Shown here in pieces: positions 1-6,924 of a stretch of DNA of 64,000 bases. The stretch covers positions 2,294,001-2,358,000 of the forward strand of contig AP017424.1 in the NCBI GenBank assembly GCA_002355495.1, written 5' to 3'. Source of the DNA: Streptomyces laurentii. GTDB taxonomy: Bacteria > Actinomycetota > Actinomycetes > Streptomycetales > Streptomycetaceae. The notes under the pieces were generated by a model. That model worked only from the letters and a program-made list of their open reading frames with translations, did no database searches and was not told where the DNA came from. Every line of letters begins with the position of its first letter. Position 1 is the first letter of the stretch. The translations under genes were made by a program, and so were the position numbers.

Positions 1-42
1 CGGGCCGGACGGGTTGGGGTTCGCGTTGGGCTCGTTGGACAT
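1..42 (-). CDS. Start of a further prophage structural-region gene (partial)
   Basis: Only the first 14 codons are inside the window, on the same strand and directly downstream of the head-protein gene. The ATG is preceded by a purine-rich GAGGGGG ribosome site about 6 bases upstream, between it and the preceding stop codon. The visible N-terminus (MSNEPNANPNPSGP) is polar and Asn/Pro rich. In phages with this gene order the gene after a MuF-type head protein is often a scaffold or a small structural protein, but nothing here identifies it. I call it a gene because of the ribosome site and the tight spacing. Confidence 0.5.
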   Translation of the reverse strand, partial: MSNEPNANPNPSGP

Positions 43-52
43 GGGTCCCCCT

Positions 53-1033
53 CTATGTGATGTAGCCGTGCTTCCGGAGCATCGCTATTTGGTGCTCCCG
101 GTCATCGCCAGCAAGTTTGAAAATGCTCTCGGGCATGAGGCGGGCTTCCTTCGCGCGCTCGTATCTCTTGCCCGCGTCCTTCGTGTATCCGGAGTTCAGG
201 GCGCGCCCGCCGATGCCCCGACGGGTCACTCCCTCGGTGGTCACTCGCATAGGGCCCCGGCCCGTGGCAGCCGTCGACAGCCCTCGGCGCGCATTCACGA
301 GCTGCCCGAGATCGGCCCCCGCCTCCAACGCCTTGACCCCCGCAGCACCGAGCCGCTTCCGCTGTTCGGCGGGGCTCATCCGGCGGAACACGTCCTCCGG
401 GGTATCGGTGCCACGCCACTCGGATTCCGACATGGGTTCCATGCCGCAGTCACAGCGCGGGTGCCGCTGAAAGCCGGTGCTGTGGCTGTACTGCCTGCCG
501 GCAAGGACGACGCACCGGGCACACGCGGGCAGCCGCACGACACGGGCGTAGGACACGCAGCGGGGCTCGGCAGCCATGGCTACCGACGTCGCCGCACGGG
601 CCGTGTCGGCAACCGTCGTTGAGACGAGCATGGACATTTGATTCAGCCCCGCGAGGGCAGCCGCTTCCGGAGATGCCCCCAACGCGAGGGTCTGCGCCGT
701 GGTGACCGCCGGGACGTACAGCAGCGTGGCAAGCGGTCGAGCATCGGCGGCGACCCCGACCAGCGCCGACGGGTTCAACAGACCGACCGGGCCGGCTGCA
801 ACTCCTTGGGCGAGCATCGACGCCGTGACGAACGCTTGCGCTCCCGCTGCTGCGGTCATCTGTCCCGTGGTCACGGCGGCGAGGATCGCGCGGCCGGTCT
901 CGCCAGACATGGCCGACAAGATCCGGTCCGGGGTCACGTCTCGCCACAACGCTTGCACAGCGTCGACAACGCCCCGCGTGATGCTCTGGACTTCTGTGTA
1001 CCGGGTCTGCGCGAGCGTCGCTGAATCCGCCAC
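53..1033 (-). CDS. MuF-type phage head morphogenesis / minor capsid protein
   Basis: 326 residues. Likely a minor head protein that joins the portal during capsid assembly. The first 150 residues are Ala-rich and helical. A cysteine/histidine cluster follows: C171-x2-C174, then H191-P-R-C194-D-C196, with a GF-x-x-HP-x-CDC pattern typical of the C-terminal part of MuF-like capsid proteins of Gram-positive phages. The C-terminus is basic. The gene starts with GTG and shares one base with the portal stop codon (TAGTG), so the two are translationally coupled. Downstream of portal is where MuF proteins are normally encoded, which supports the call. A fused toxin or other effector domain, sometimes found on MuF proteins, is not evident. 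Confidence 0.75.
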   Translation of the reverse strand: MADSATLAQTRYTEVQSITRGVVDAVQALWRDVTPDRILSAMSGETGRAILAAVTTGQMTAAAGAQAFVTASMLAQGVAAGPVGLLNPSALVGVAADARPLATLLYVPAVTTAQTLALGASPEAAALAGLNQMSMLVSTTVADTARAATSVAMAAEPRCVSYARVVRLPACARCVVLAGRQYSHSTGFQRHPRCDCGMEPMSESEWRGTDTPEDVFRRMSPAEQRKRLGAAGVKALEAGADLGQLVNARRGLSTAATGRGPMRVTTEGVTRRGIGGRALNSGYTKDAGKRYERAKEARLMPESIFKLAGDDREHQIAMLRKHGYIT

Positions 1034-2460
1034 TACGCGGCGTCCAACAGCCCGGGAGCGGGCTCGTCGCCCTGGTCGTCCTCGGCAGGCTTCGGGCCGT
1101 ACAGTGCGGACAGGTTCCCGCCGAGGATCACGCCGGCTTGGTCATCGCGCATGCGCTTCCACCGCGCGATCTCGTCCGGAGTGACCCCGGGAATCCGCTC
1201 CCAAAGGGCTTCATCCGGAACCCCGATGCTCTTCAACTTCACGAGCGCGTCCGAGTATTGGGAATCCGATCGGAACTGCGGGTCTCTCCAGATCACCGAG
1301 CCGAGGGCAAGGGACTCGGCGCGTCCCCGTTCGCCGGCCGCGAGGGCTTCCAGGCGCATCACTTCACGGAGTCCCGCGCCGAACTGCCGTTGCCGTTCGG
1401 TCACTTTGGCGACTAGACCAGCTTCCGAGGCGGCGAGGGCATCCGCCGAAACATTGATGAGCTTCCCCGTCAGATACGTGGCCGGCGTGCGGGTCTGTGC
1501 CGCGATGTGCTCAACTGCCTGAGTGATGACCCGCAAGTAGTTATCGAGATCGGCGGCGGAGAACTCGGCGATTGCCGCGCCCTCTTTCTCCAGCCAGAGC
1601 AGACGGTCCGACCGGAACTTGTCGATCGGAGCATCTTCCTCGCCCACCACTTCCCCGGTCTTGGGGTCGATGATCTCCCGAACAGGACGGTCCATTCCGA
1701 GGATTGCCCGAGCGGGCAGCGCGAGACCATCCGACGCGGTGAGCAGATGGGCCCACAGCGTGTTCACCGAGTCCTGTAGCGGGAGCACAGTCACCAGCTC
1801 GGAACGGGGCTTACCGTGCAGCCGACCCCGATTGGGCAGCTCCACCAGCGGGACGACACCGAGCGGGTTCGACATGTGCGAGGGCTCGCCACGAGAAAGT
1901 CCCGCCGTGCGTCCGGTCCACACGCCGCTTTCATTCCGGCGCTGATACCGATACACCATGCCCGGAGTGAAGAGAGTAGCGAACTCGTAATCACCATCCC
2001 GCCATGCTTTCAATCCCGCAGCACGGATCCGACGGCGACCAGGAACATACTCAACAATGGCGTTGGCTGCATGCTCAAAAGTGATCTCGGTGTCCACCCC
2101 GTTGGGCTTCCACACCAGCGCGTAAGAGCGGCCCGTAATGAGCGCTTCGAGCAGTGCTAGACCGATCTCTACATCGCACTCCGACTCCCGCCACGCCTTA
2201 GCGGCAGCCTGGTCCACCGTCCCGTCTTCGAGTCGGAAGCCGAGTGGCATAAGCCGTTCCACCGTCGCGTCCGGGACCGTGGCACACCAGTTATCGGAAA
2301 AGTCCTGGAACAACCCGCCAGTCTGCGCGCTGAACTCCGGACTCGCAAACAACAGCGGACGCTTGCCCTCGTACGCGTCGGACCACTTGCGGGTCTCGTC
2401 CTTCCGTCGCTCGATCTTCGCGCGGAGCCGGACCGTCATTTGTAGCGGAGTCTCCGCCAT
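1033..2460 (-). CDS. Phage portal protein, SPP1 Gp6-like
   Basis: 475 residues, about the usual length for the SPP1/Gp6 portal family. The portal forms the dodecameric ring at one capsid vertex through which DNA is packaged and ejected. Recognised by the Streptomyces-phage style N-terminus (LRAKIERRKDETRKWSDAY), the central stretch around VPLVELPNRGR and the downstream LVTVLPLQDSVN helix, together with its place between the large terminase and the MuF protein. I chose the ATG at 2460 because AAGGGGGAG lies 4 to 12 bases upstream; the frame is open further up but those codons have no ribosome site. It follows terL after 55 bases and overlaps the head-protein GTG by one base. Confidence 0.88.
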   Translation of the reverse strand: MAETPLQMTVRLRAKIERRKDETRKWSDAYEGKRPLLFASPEFSAQTGGLFQDFSDNWCATVPDATVERLMPLGFRLEDGTVDQAAAKAWRESECDVEIGLALLEALITGRSYALVWKPNGVDTEITFEHAANAIVEYVPGRRRIRAAGLKAWRDGDYEFATLFTPGMVYRYQRRNESGVWTGRTAGLSRGEPSHMSNPLGVVPLVELPNRGRLHGKPRSELVTVLPLQDSVNTLWAHLLTASDGLALPARAILGMDRPVREIIDPKTGEVVGEEDAPIDKFRSDRLLWLEKEGAAIAEFSAADLDNYLRVITQAVEHIAAQTRTPATYLTGKLINVSADALAASEAGLVAKVTERQRQFGAGLREVMRLEALAAGERGRAESLALGSVIWRDPQFRSDSQYSDALVKLKSIGVPDEALWERIPGVTPDEIARWKRMRDDQAGVILGGNLSALYGPKPAEDDQGDEPAPGLLDAA

Positions 2461-2515
2461 GCTCTCCCCCTTCAGGCATGAATAGGCCCCGGCCGGCTGA
2501 ACCTGAACGGGGCGG

Positions 2516-4213
2516 TTAAGCACTCACAGCGCGAGGACGCTTGAGCGGGCGGCGCACGTAGCCGTCAAGTGCCATGACCGCAGCGGCAATGCCGTCGATG
2601 CGGGCGGAAGACTTGCCACGATCCGGCTTTACCGGGCGCATGTTGTCGTTGCCGTCGCGGTAGACTTCCACGACGCTCGCATTCCACCGGAGCACGGGAT
2701 TACCGCCGTGCCGTATTCGCCCCTCGCGCAAGAGACGTTCAAGTTCCTTGCATCCGGGGGACATCCCTAGGTACGTCTGCGCGACCGGTACGACGTCGAC
2801 ACCACGCGTCTTTGCCTCGATGCGCTGGACAAGCTGCCCGGCGAACATGCGGTCATAGCTGATGCGCTGAACGTCCAGCCGGCGGCAATCCGCAACTATT
2901 TGTTTCTCGATGGCGCCGTAGTCGATCGCGTCGCCCTCGGTAAGCGTGATCAGCCCCTCGCGGGCCCATTGCCGGATCGGCACCTGTAGCTGTTGCTCTA
3001 GCTCGTCGGCCCGTTCCTCGGGCAGCCAGAAGCGAGCAACCAGCTCCAACTCGACTCCGGGCACGCGGGATTCAACCGCAAGCACCCACGCCGACAGATC
3101 GGAGACCGCAGACAGGTCGACCCCGCCCCACGCTCGCCGGTACCGGAACGCCTTGTCGTTCACCGTTCCGTCGTTCTCGTCCCACAACGAGAGCGGCAGC
3201 CACCGTGAAGCGGCCCGCATTCTCCTGTTGAGCGACAGCCGGCAGAACGTCGCGAAGTAACTCGGCGTCGACCGAGCCTTGTTCGCCTCACGCCGCATAT
3301 ACGCGAGCGACGGGGACGCACCCAACCCGGGGTTGGCCTTACGCCACGTACTCTCCGCGAAGGGATCGTCCGACTCCTCGGCCGCCCAAATGACCCCGTA
3401 GTGACCAGGGTCCGAAACCACGTTGTCCGCACAGCGGCGCGTGTACGTGTGTTTCTCGTCGTAGATGCTGCCCTCGGTACCCTCATCAGCCGTCGTAATG
3501 TAGATGACCAACGGTTGGTCTCGGGCACCCGTGCCAGTCTCGATAGCGTCGATAAGGTCACGGCGCTTGTGCACATGCACCTCATCGACAATCGCGCCGC
3601 TCACGTTCAATCCGTGGGCGGTTTCGGCGATCTTCGACAGCGCGCGGAAGACACCGCCGGTACGTGGGACTCGAATAAGACCTTGCAGAACCTCCACGCG
3701 GCCCCGTACGGCCCTACTGGTGAGCGCCATACGCTTAGCGTCGTCAAAGACCCGTTCGGCCTGTGGAAGCGAACCGGCAGCCGCGTACACCTCTGCACCG
3801 ATCTCGCGGTCCGCGAGCAGCAGCACTAGCCCGATGCCGGACGAGAGCGTGGACTTACCGTTCTTACGCGGGACTTCAATCCACGCCGAGCGAATGACAC
3901 GCACTGAGCGTCCTAGCTCGGGGTCATGGGCGAGCCATCCGAAGATCGGAGCGATTACCCAAACGATCTGCCACGGCGAGAGCTTGAGCCGCGAATTGCC
4001 CCAACGCCCCTTTGTATGCTTGAACGTCTGGATAGCGTCCACGGCCCGACGAGCGGCGGACACATCGAAATAGGCGCCCGGAGCTTCCGAGGCTTGCGCT
4101 GCGATCACGAGGGGGCGAGACCGGCACGCGTCGGCTATCGCGTCCTCGGTGAGCCCGAGTTCCCGCAATGCGTCCAGCGGGACGGGCAGACCGTCAGTCG
4201 AATACGTCTCCAT
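2516..4213 (-). CDS. Phage terminase large subunit
   Basis: 565 residues. ATPase and nuclease of the DNA-packaging motor. Walker A reads PRKNGKST at residues 115-122 and Walker B is GAIVDE at 206-211, followed by the coupling segment VIYITTADEG, as in the phage terminase large-subunit family common in actinophages. The C-terminal half carries the RNase H-like nuclease, with the first acidic residue in WGGVDLSAVSDLSAW near 355-370. The gene overlaps the 3' end of the small-subunit gene by 20 bases. The complete motor motifs and open frame mean the packaging gene is intact, so the prophage is not obviously decayed in this part. Confidence 0.93.
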   Translation of the reverse strand: METYSTDGLPVPLDALRELGLTEDAIADACRSRPLVIAAQASEAPGAYFDVSAARRAVDAIQTFKHTKGRWGNSRLKLSPWQIVWVIAPIFGWLAHDPELGRSVRVIRSAWIEVPRKNGKSTLSSGIGLVLLLADREIGAEVYAAAGSLPQAERVFDDAKRMALTSRAVRGRVEVLQGLIRVPRTGGVFRALSKIAETAHGLNVSGAIVDEVHVHKRRDLIDAIETGTGARDQPLVIYITTADEGTEGSIYDEKHTYTRRCADNVVSDPGHYGVIWAAEESDDPFAESTWRKANPGLGASPSLAYMRREANKARSTPSYFATFCRLSLNRRMRAASRWLPLSLWDENDGTVNDKAFRYRRAWGGVDLSAVSDLSAWVLAVESRVPGVELELVARFWLPEERADELEQQLQVPIRQWAREGLITLTEGDAIDYGAIEKQIVADCRRLDVQRISYDRMFAGQLVQRIEAKTRGVDVVPVAQTYLGMSPGCKELERLLREGRIRHGGNPVLRWNASVVEVYRDGNDNMRPVKPDRGKSSARIDGIAAAVMALDGYVRRPLKRPRAVSA

Positions 4214-4691
4214 CGTCGTCCCCCATGTTGTCCGGCGGGGTCAGCCGACCCCGAGCAGAGGGAGACAAGCCGAGTTCGCCGATATACCGGGCAAGCTGTG
4301 TGCGGTACTGCCCGACAATCGTGGTCGCACCGTTCTTCTGCCACCCGCGCTCACCCTGCATGAGAATCCCGTTCACGGAAATCTCGCGCTCACACTGATC
4401 AATCCGAGCGACGCAGATGCAGTAGTCCGTGAGCGTGGCCGTGTCCACGCTGCCGAGCCCGGCCGTGAACTCCAGCACGGGAACCACGCGTTGCCACTCG
4501 CGGGACGCGACTTCCCGGCAGCGGGCATTCACCGCGCCCTGGTCCCCGGACACGTCCGCGAACGTGTCCATCCAGTCCGGCTCGACCAGCTCAGCCGGCG
4601 GAACGCTCACCCCCTCGGCAACAGGACGCTTCCCGGGGTTGCCCTCCCGGACCACCTGCAACGGCGGCTTCCTACGTGTCGGATCTGCCAT
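4194..4691 (-). CDS. Phage terminase small subunit, P27 family
   Basis: 165 residues. The small terminase subunit recognises the phage DNA packaging site and recruits the large subunit. The N-terminus carries the P27-family signature LxVVREGNPGKRP (residues about 10-22). The middle holds the helical segment with WxRVVPVLEFTAGLGSVD and DYCICVARIDQCEREI, and the C-terminus is acidic (GDDDGDVFD). I placed the start at ATG 4691, with GGGAGGAG upstream; the frame runs further up but the extra residues are Arg-rich and do not match the family. The next gene upstream is an HNH endonuclease, the standard partner in this packaging module. Confidence 0.88.
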   Translation of the reverse strand: MADPTRRKPPLQVVREGNPGKRPVAEGVSVPPAELVEPDWMDTFADVSGDQGAVNARCREVASREWQRVVPVLEFTAGLGSVDTATLTDYCICVARIDQCEREISVNGILMQGERGWQKNGATTIVGQYRTQLARYIGELGLSPSARGRLTPPDNMGDDDGDVFD

Positions 4692-4824
4692 TCCCTCACT
4701 CCTCCCGGGTCGCGAGTCGGTCATTCGAGCAGCACGGAAACCCGCGCAAACGGCCCCAGTTGCGGCGCAAGTCTTTTCCCTCCCTGCCGCTCGGCCTCGG
4801 GAGGGGTCGGGGGTACCCCCCTGG

Positions 4825-5220
4825 TCAGAACGGCGGACGCTCGCTCGCCTCACGCCTTGACCGAGCCTCGGCAGCCCACCCGCCCGGCTGACGCTGCGCG
4901 GTCTCGCGGTTGTGGCACGACGTGCACAGCGGACGCAGATGCTTCGGCGCGTCAGGGTTCGACTCGCCCCGAGCGATCAACTCCCGCCGGGACAAAGGGA
5001 AGTGATCAGCCACGTTCGCCTCACGTCCGCACAGCACGCACCACGGGTTCGCGTACAGGTACGCCTTTCGGATCCGCTGCCACCGTGTCGTGTACACCGC
5101 GCCACCACGTGAGGCACGGTCCTTGTCCGCTTCCCTCTGGTGAGCGGCACAGCGGCCCCCACGGGCGGTCAGTTCGGGGCACCCGGGGATGCTGCACGGG
5201 GGGCGGGGTCGTCTGGGCAT
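4825..5220 (-). CDS. HNH endonuclease beside the terminase genes
   Basis: 131 residues. N-terminal zinc-binding motif (CSIPGCPELTARGGRCAAH, residues about 12-30), then the HNH core: CxxC in PWCVLCG, the histidine in VADHFPLSR, and the second CxxC in LRPLCTSCHN. In HK97-type phages an HNH protein next to TerS/TerL is needed for specific cleavage at cos during packaging, and that is the likely role here. I chose ATG 5220 because a perfect AAGGAGG lies 8 bases upstream; an upstream GTG in frame at 5244 would put that site inside the gene. The upstream intergenic stretch contains a perfect inverted repeat at 5261-5285. Confidence 0.85.
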   Translation of the reverse strand: MPRRPRPPCSIPGCPELTARGGRCAAHQREADKDRASRGGAVYTTRWQRIRKAYLYANPWCVLCGREANVADHFPLSRRELIARGESNPDAPKHLRPLCTSCHNRETAQRQPGGWAAEARSRREASERPPF

Positions 5221-5260
5221 GGGTCTATACCTCCTTATGGCCACTCAAGGCAAGAGTCTG

Positions 5261-5285
5261 ATGCGGATAAGTAGGGAATCCGCAT
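5261..5285. repeat. Perfect inverted repeat upstream of the packaging genes
   Basis: Two 8-base arms, ATGCGGAT and ATCCGCAT, are separated by nine bases, in the roughly 250-base gap between the two HNH genes. It lies about 40 bases upstream of the start codon of the first packaging gene, in sequence that is visibly less GC-rich than the neighbouring genes. A related TGATGCGGAC occurs at about 5412-5421 next to a run of seven T. It could be an operator for the packaging/late genes or part of the cos region; the sequence does not decide. Confidence 0.4.
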
Positions 5286-5474
5286 GAAGTCGGCTTCCGA
5301 GCCCAATGGCACTTCGCCCCGTTCATTGCCGCGTCCCTATTTCCGCTGGTCAAATGGTTCGAGGGACGAGGCGGGGCGTGCGAGGCTCGGCGTTGTTGCG
5401 GATTTTTTTGCGCTGATGCGGACAAAACCCCGGAGCCCATTGATCGCGACCAAGATGCGGGGCACCGTCTAGGC

Positions 5475-5615
5475 ATGACGCAAACCGAGGTCCGTCCCGA
5501 TGTCGAACTCCGAATCAAGGGACTGCACTTGACCATTCAGCGCATCCCTGGATGGCTCGTAGCCATCGTCACGACCGGCGGCGGGGCAGCCCTCACGTGG
5601 TGGACACAGCGCTAG
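5475..5615 (+). CDS. Small single-pass membrane protein of the prophage (46 aa)
   Basis: 46 residues, on the strand opposite to all other prophage genes in the window. The N-terminal half is charged (TEVRPDVELRIKG). The C-terminal half contains one hydrophobic segment, roughly residues 25-42 (GWLVAIVTTGGGAALTWW), followed by TQR. The stop codon overlaps the stop of the convergent HNH gene by four bases, the compact arrangement expected of two real genes. The ribosome site is weak (only AGG just before the ATG). A holin-like or superinfection-exclusion role would fit size and topology, but nothing in the residues proves either. Confidence 0.45.
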   Translation: MTQTEVRPDVELRIKGLHLTIQRIPGWLVAIVTTGGGAALTWWTQR

Positions 5616-5953
5616 AGCGCACTCCGGCCGAACTCGGTGCTCGTCTTGAGCTGATGGCACCCGTGGCACAAGACCTGAACGTTCCCGTCCGTGTCGGTCC
5701 CTCCCATCGAGAGGGGCCGCACGTGATCGATGTCCACGTCTGCCACCGCGAAGTTGCCTAGGCACCAGTCACACCACGCCTTGGTCTTGCGCTCGATGAT
5801 CCGCCGGAGCCGTGCAGCAGCGTCGTGCCGCTCAGCCCGTCGCCGAGCCCGTGCACGACGAACCTGAACAGCGGGCCGCCTCTCGTACTCCCTGTGGTGC
5901 CGCTCGCAGCGTCGGCGATGAGTCGCCGGCTCCGTGCAGTCGATACAGCGCAT
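5612..5953 (-). CDS. Second HNH endonuclease
   Basis: 113 residues. An N-terminal Cys/His cluster (CIDC ... RRRCERHHREYERR) is followed by a strongly basic helix and the HNH core: WCDWC, DVDIDHVRPLSMGGTD, and LCHGCHQLKT. Start at ATG 5953 with AAGGGG upstream; the open frame extends beyond this but lacks a ribosome site. It differs from the terminase-linked HNH protein in length and spacing, so it is not a recent copy of it. It may be a homing-type nuclease or an accessory packaging factor. It ends convergently against the small membrane-protein gene. Confidence 0.8.
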   Translation of the reverse strand: MRCIDCTEPATHRRRCERHHREYERRPAVQVRRARARRRAERHDAAARLRRIIERKTKAWCDWCLGNFAVADVDIDHVRPLSMGGTDTDGNVQVLCHGCHQLKTSTEFGRSAL

Positions 5954-5992
5954 GGTCACCCCTTGATGTCGTCGGCCTGGTCGTCGTTGTCG

Positions 5993-6090
5993 TGCCCGCC
6001 CCCGGACTCGAACCGGGGAACTCTGCGGAGTGCCTCCGGATCTCCCCGAAGGGGCCGGTACCGCGCACCTCTGCCGTTGGGTCAGCGGGC
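5993..6090 (-). ncRNA. tRNA-like RNA with an abnormal anticodon region
   Basis: Read on the minus strand, the first seven bases (GCCCGCT) pair with GGCGGGC near the end to give a 7-bp acceptor stem with discriminator A. A canonical T arm is present: stem CCCGG/CCGGG with loop TTCGAGT. The D arm is tRNA-like (ACC, loop CAACGGCAGA with GG, then GGT), although only one base separates it from the acceptor stem. The 49 bases between the D and T arms do not form a 5-bp stem with a 7-base loop. Instead GCGG/CCGC and CCGG/CCGG helices enclose a CCC-UUCG-GGG-type hairpin. No anticodon can be assigned, and CCA is not encoded. It could be a decayed phage tRNA or a structured RNA that mimics tRNA. Confidence 0.45.
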
Positions 6091-6471
6091 TCAACCCCCC
6101 GTCGCCGCCCGCGTAAGGCCGGTCCAGGGGCACGTGTGGACGGAATGGCGCCGTCTCCTCCCGCCGTTTCACCGACCCCCGCCGGGGCCGACTACTCGGG
6201 CCGGTGTGCATCCTCCACACCACACACGCGAGTCTGAGACGTCCTCGCCGGCTCAGGGGCCGGGTCCGGACACGAAGGGGACTGCACAGCCGTCCAGCGA
6301 CCCGTAGTCGGGCCGGTCACGAACAAGGCGGCGCAGTCCCCGCGCCCTGCCACACGTCGACACCAGGCCACCCCGGTGACGCGGGGTGCGGTGTAGCACG
6401 GGCAGAGCCGGTGTAAGGGCGGACACTCGGGCCGCCGAACTCCCCCTCGGGGTGGGTGCGCGGTAGTCCCG

Positions 6472-6505
6472 CCCTCACTGTGTTGTGGAGGCCAGCAGAT
6501 TCCCG
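6472..6505. repeat. Direct repeat, copy A (integrase-start-like motif)
   Basis: CCCTCACTGTGTTGTGGAGG followed by CCAGCAGATTCCCG recurs with one mismatch at 6542-6576, 70 bases further on. Its core (6484-6504) also matches, with two differences in 21 bases, the sequence that spans the integrase start codon at 8419-8439. The orientation is the same in all three. Confidence 0.6.
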
Positions 6506-6541
6506 GCACCCGCCGTGCGGCGTGCTCGGTGCCCCGTGCGG

Positions 6542-6576
6542 CCCCTCACTGTGTTGTGGAGACCAGCAGATTCCCG
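6542..6576. repeat. Direct repeat, copy B (integrase-start-like motif)
   Basis: Second copy of the 6472-6505 repeat, with a G-to-A change in the middle (GGAGACCAG in place of GGAGGCCAG). The core 6555-6575 matches the integrase start region with three differences in 21 bases. It is followed by an unusually AT-rich stretch (about 6610-6665) containing runs of T and A, in which I see no gene. A regulatory or replication role is possible. Confidence 0.55.
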
Positions 6577-6718
6577 AGCCGGCCGGAGCATGGCGGGATG
6601 ACGTTCCGGCTGACGTTTTGGTTTTCTCCTTATTTTTTCTTGTGCATACAAAAAACACTCTCTAACCGTCATACCGTCATCGCTCCGCCCGCTGGTCGGC
6701 CCGCTGCGGGCACAGCAA

Positions 6719-6751
6719 AGCCCCGGCAGTCCGCGAGGGGCTACCGGGGCT
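6719..6751 (-). terminator. Stem-loop, distal copy of a repeated hairpin
   Basis: Arms AGCCCCGG (6719-6726) and CCGGGGCT (6744-6751) pair perfectly around a 17-base loop. On the minus strand the stem is followed by a short T run. The hairpin has the same arms and a similar loop (CCG-GAGGG) as the one at 6877-6910. The 125 bases between them hold no gene that I can support, so this is either a tandem terminator behind the integrase or the terminator of an unrecognised small transcript. Confidence 0.5.
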
Positions 6752-6876
6752 CGGCTTGGGTCGGCACGGGTGTACTGCATTCTCGGAACGAGTCCTGGAA
6801 GCGCCGTGCCTGCCCCGCGCTCTCCATACCGGCACGGGGTACAGCGACCCTAACCCGCACACGGGGCGCATGCCGA

Positions 6877-6910
6877 AGCCCCGGCCAATCCGTGAGGGTC
6901 GACCGGGGCT
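6877..6910 (-). terminator. Stem-loop terminator of the integrase gene
   Basis: Perfect 8-bp arms AGCCCCGG and CCGGGGCT (6877-6884 and 6903-6910), beginning 15 bases after the integrase stop codon. No strong T tract follows, which is common for Streptomyces terminators. Confidence 0.6.
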
Positions 6911-6924
6911 CTCGGGGCAGGTGG

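Noticed and set aside
5993..6090. Ordinary tRNA gene used as the attachment site
   Set aside because: It has no anticodon arm and lies well inside the prophage, not at the junction; the junction is in the regulator gene at about 8.5 kb.
5954..6924. Small proteins in the gene-poor part of the prophage
   Set aside because: Several open frames exist on both strands, but none has a ribosome site, codon bias or a recognisable motif; repeated words in them come from the DNA repeats.
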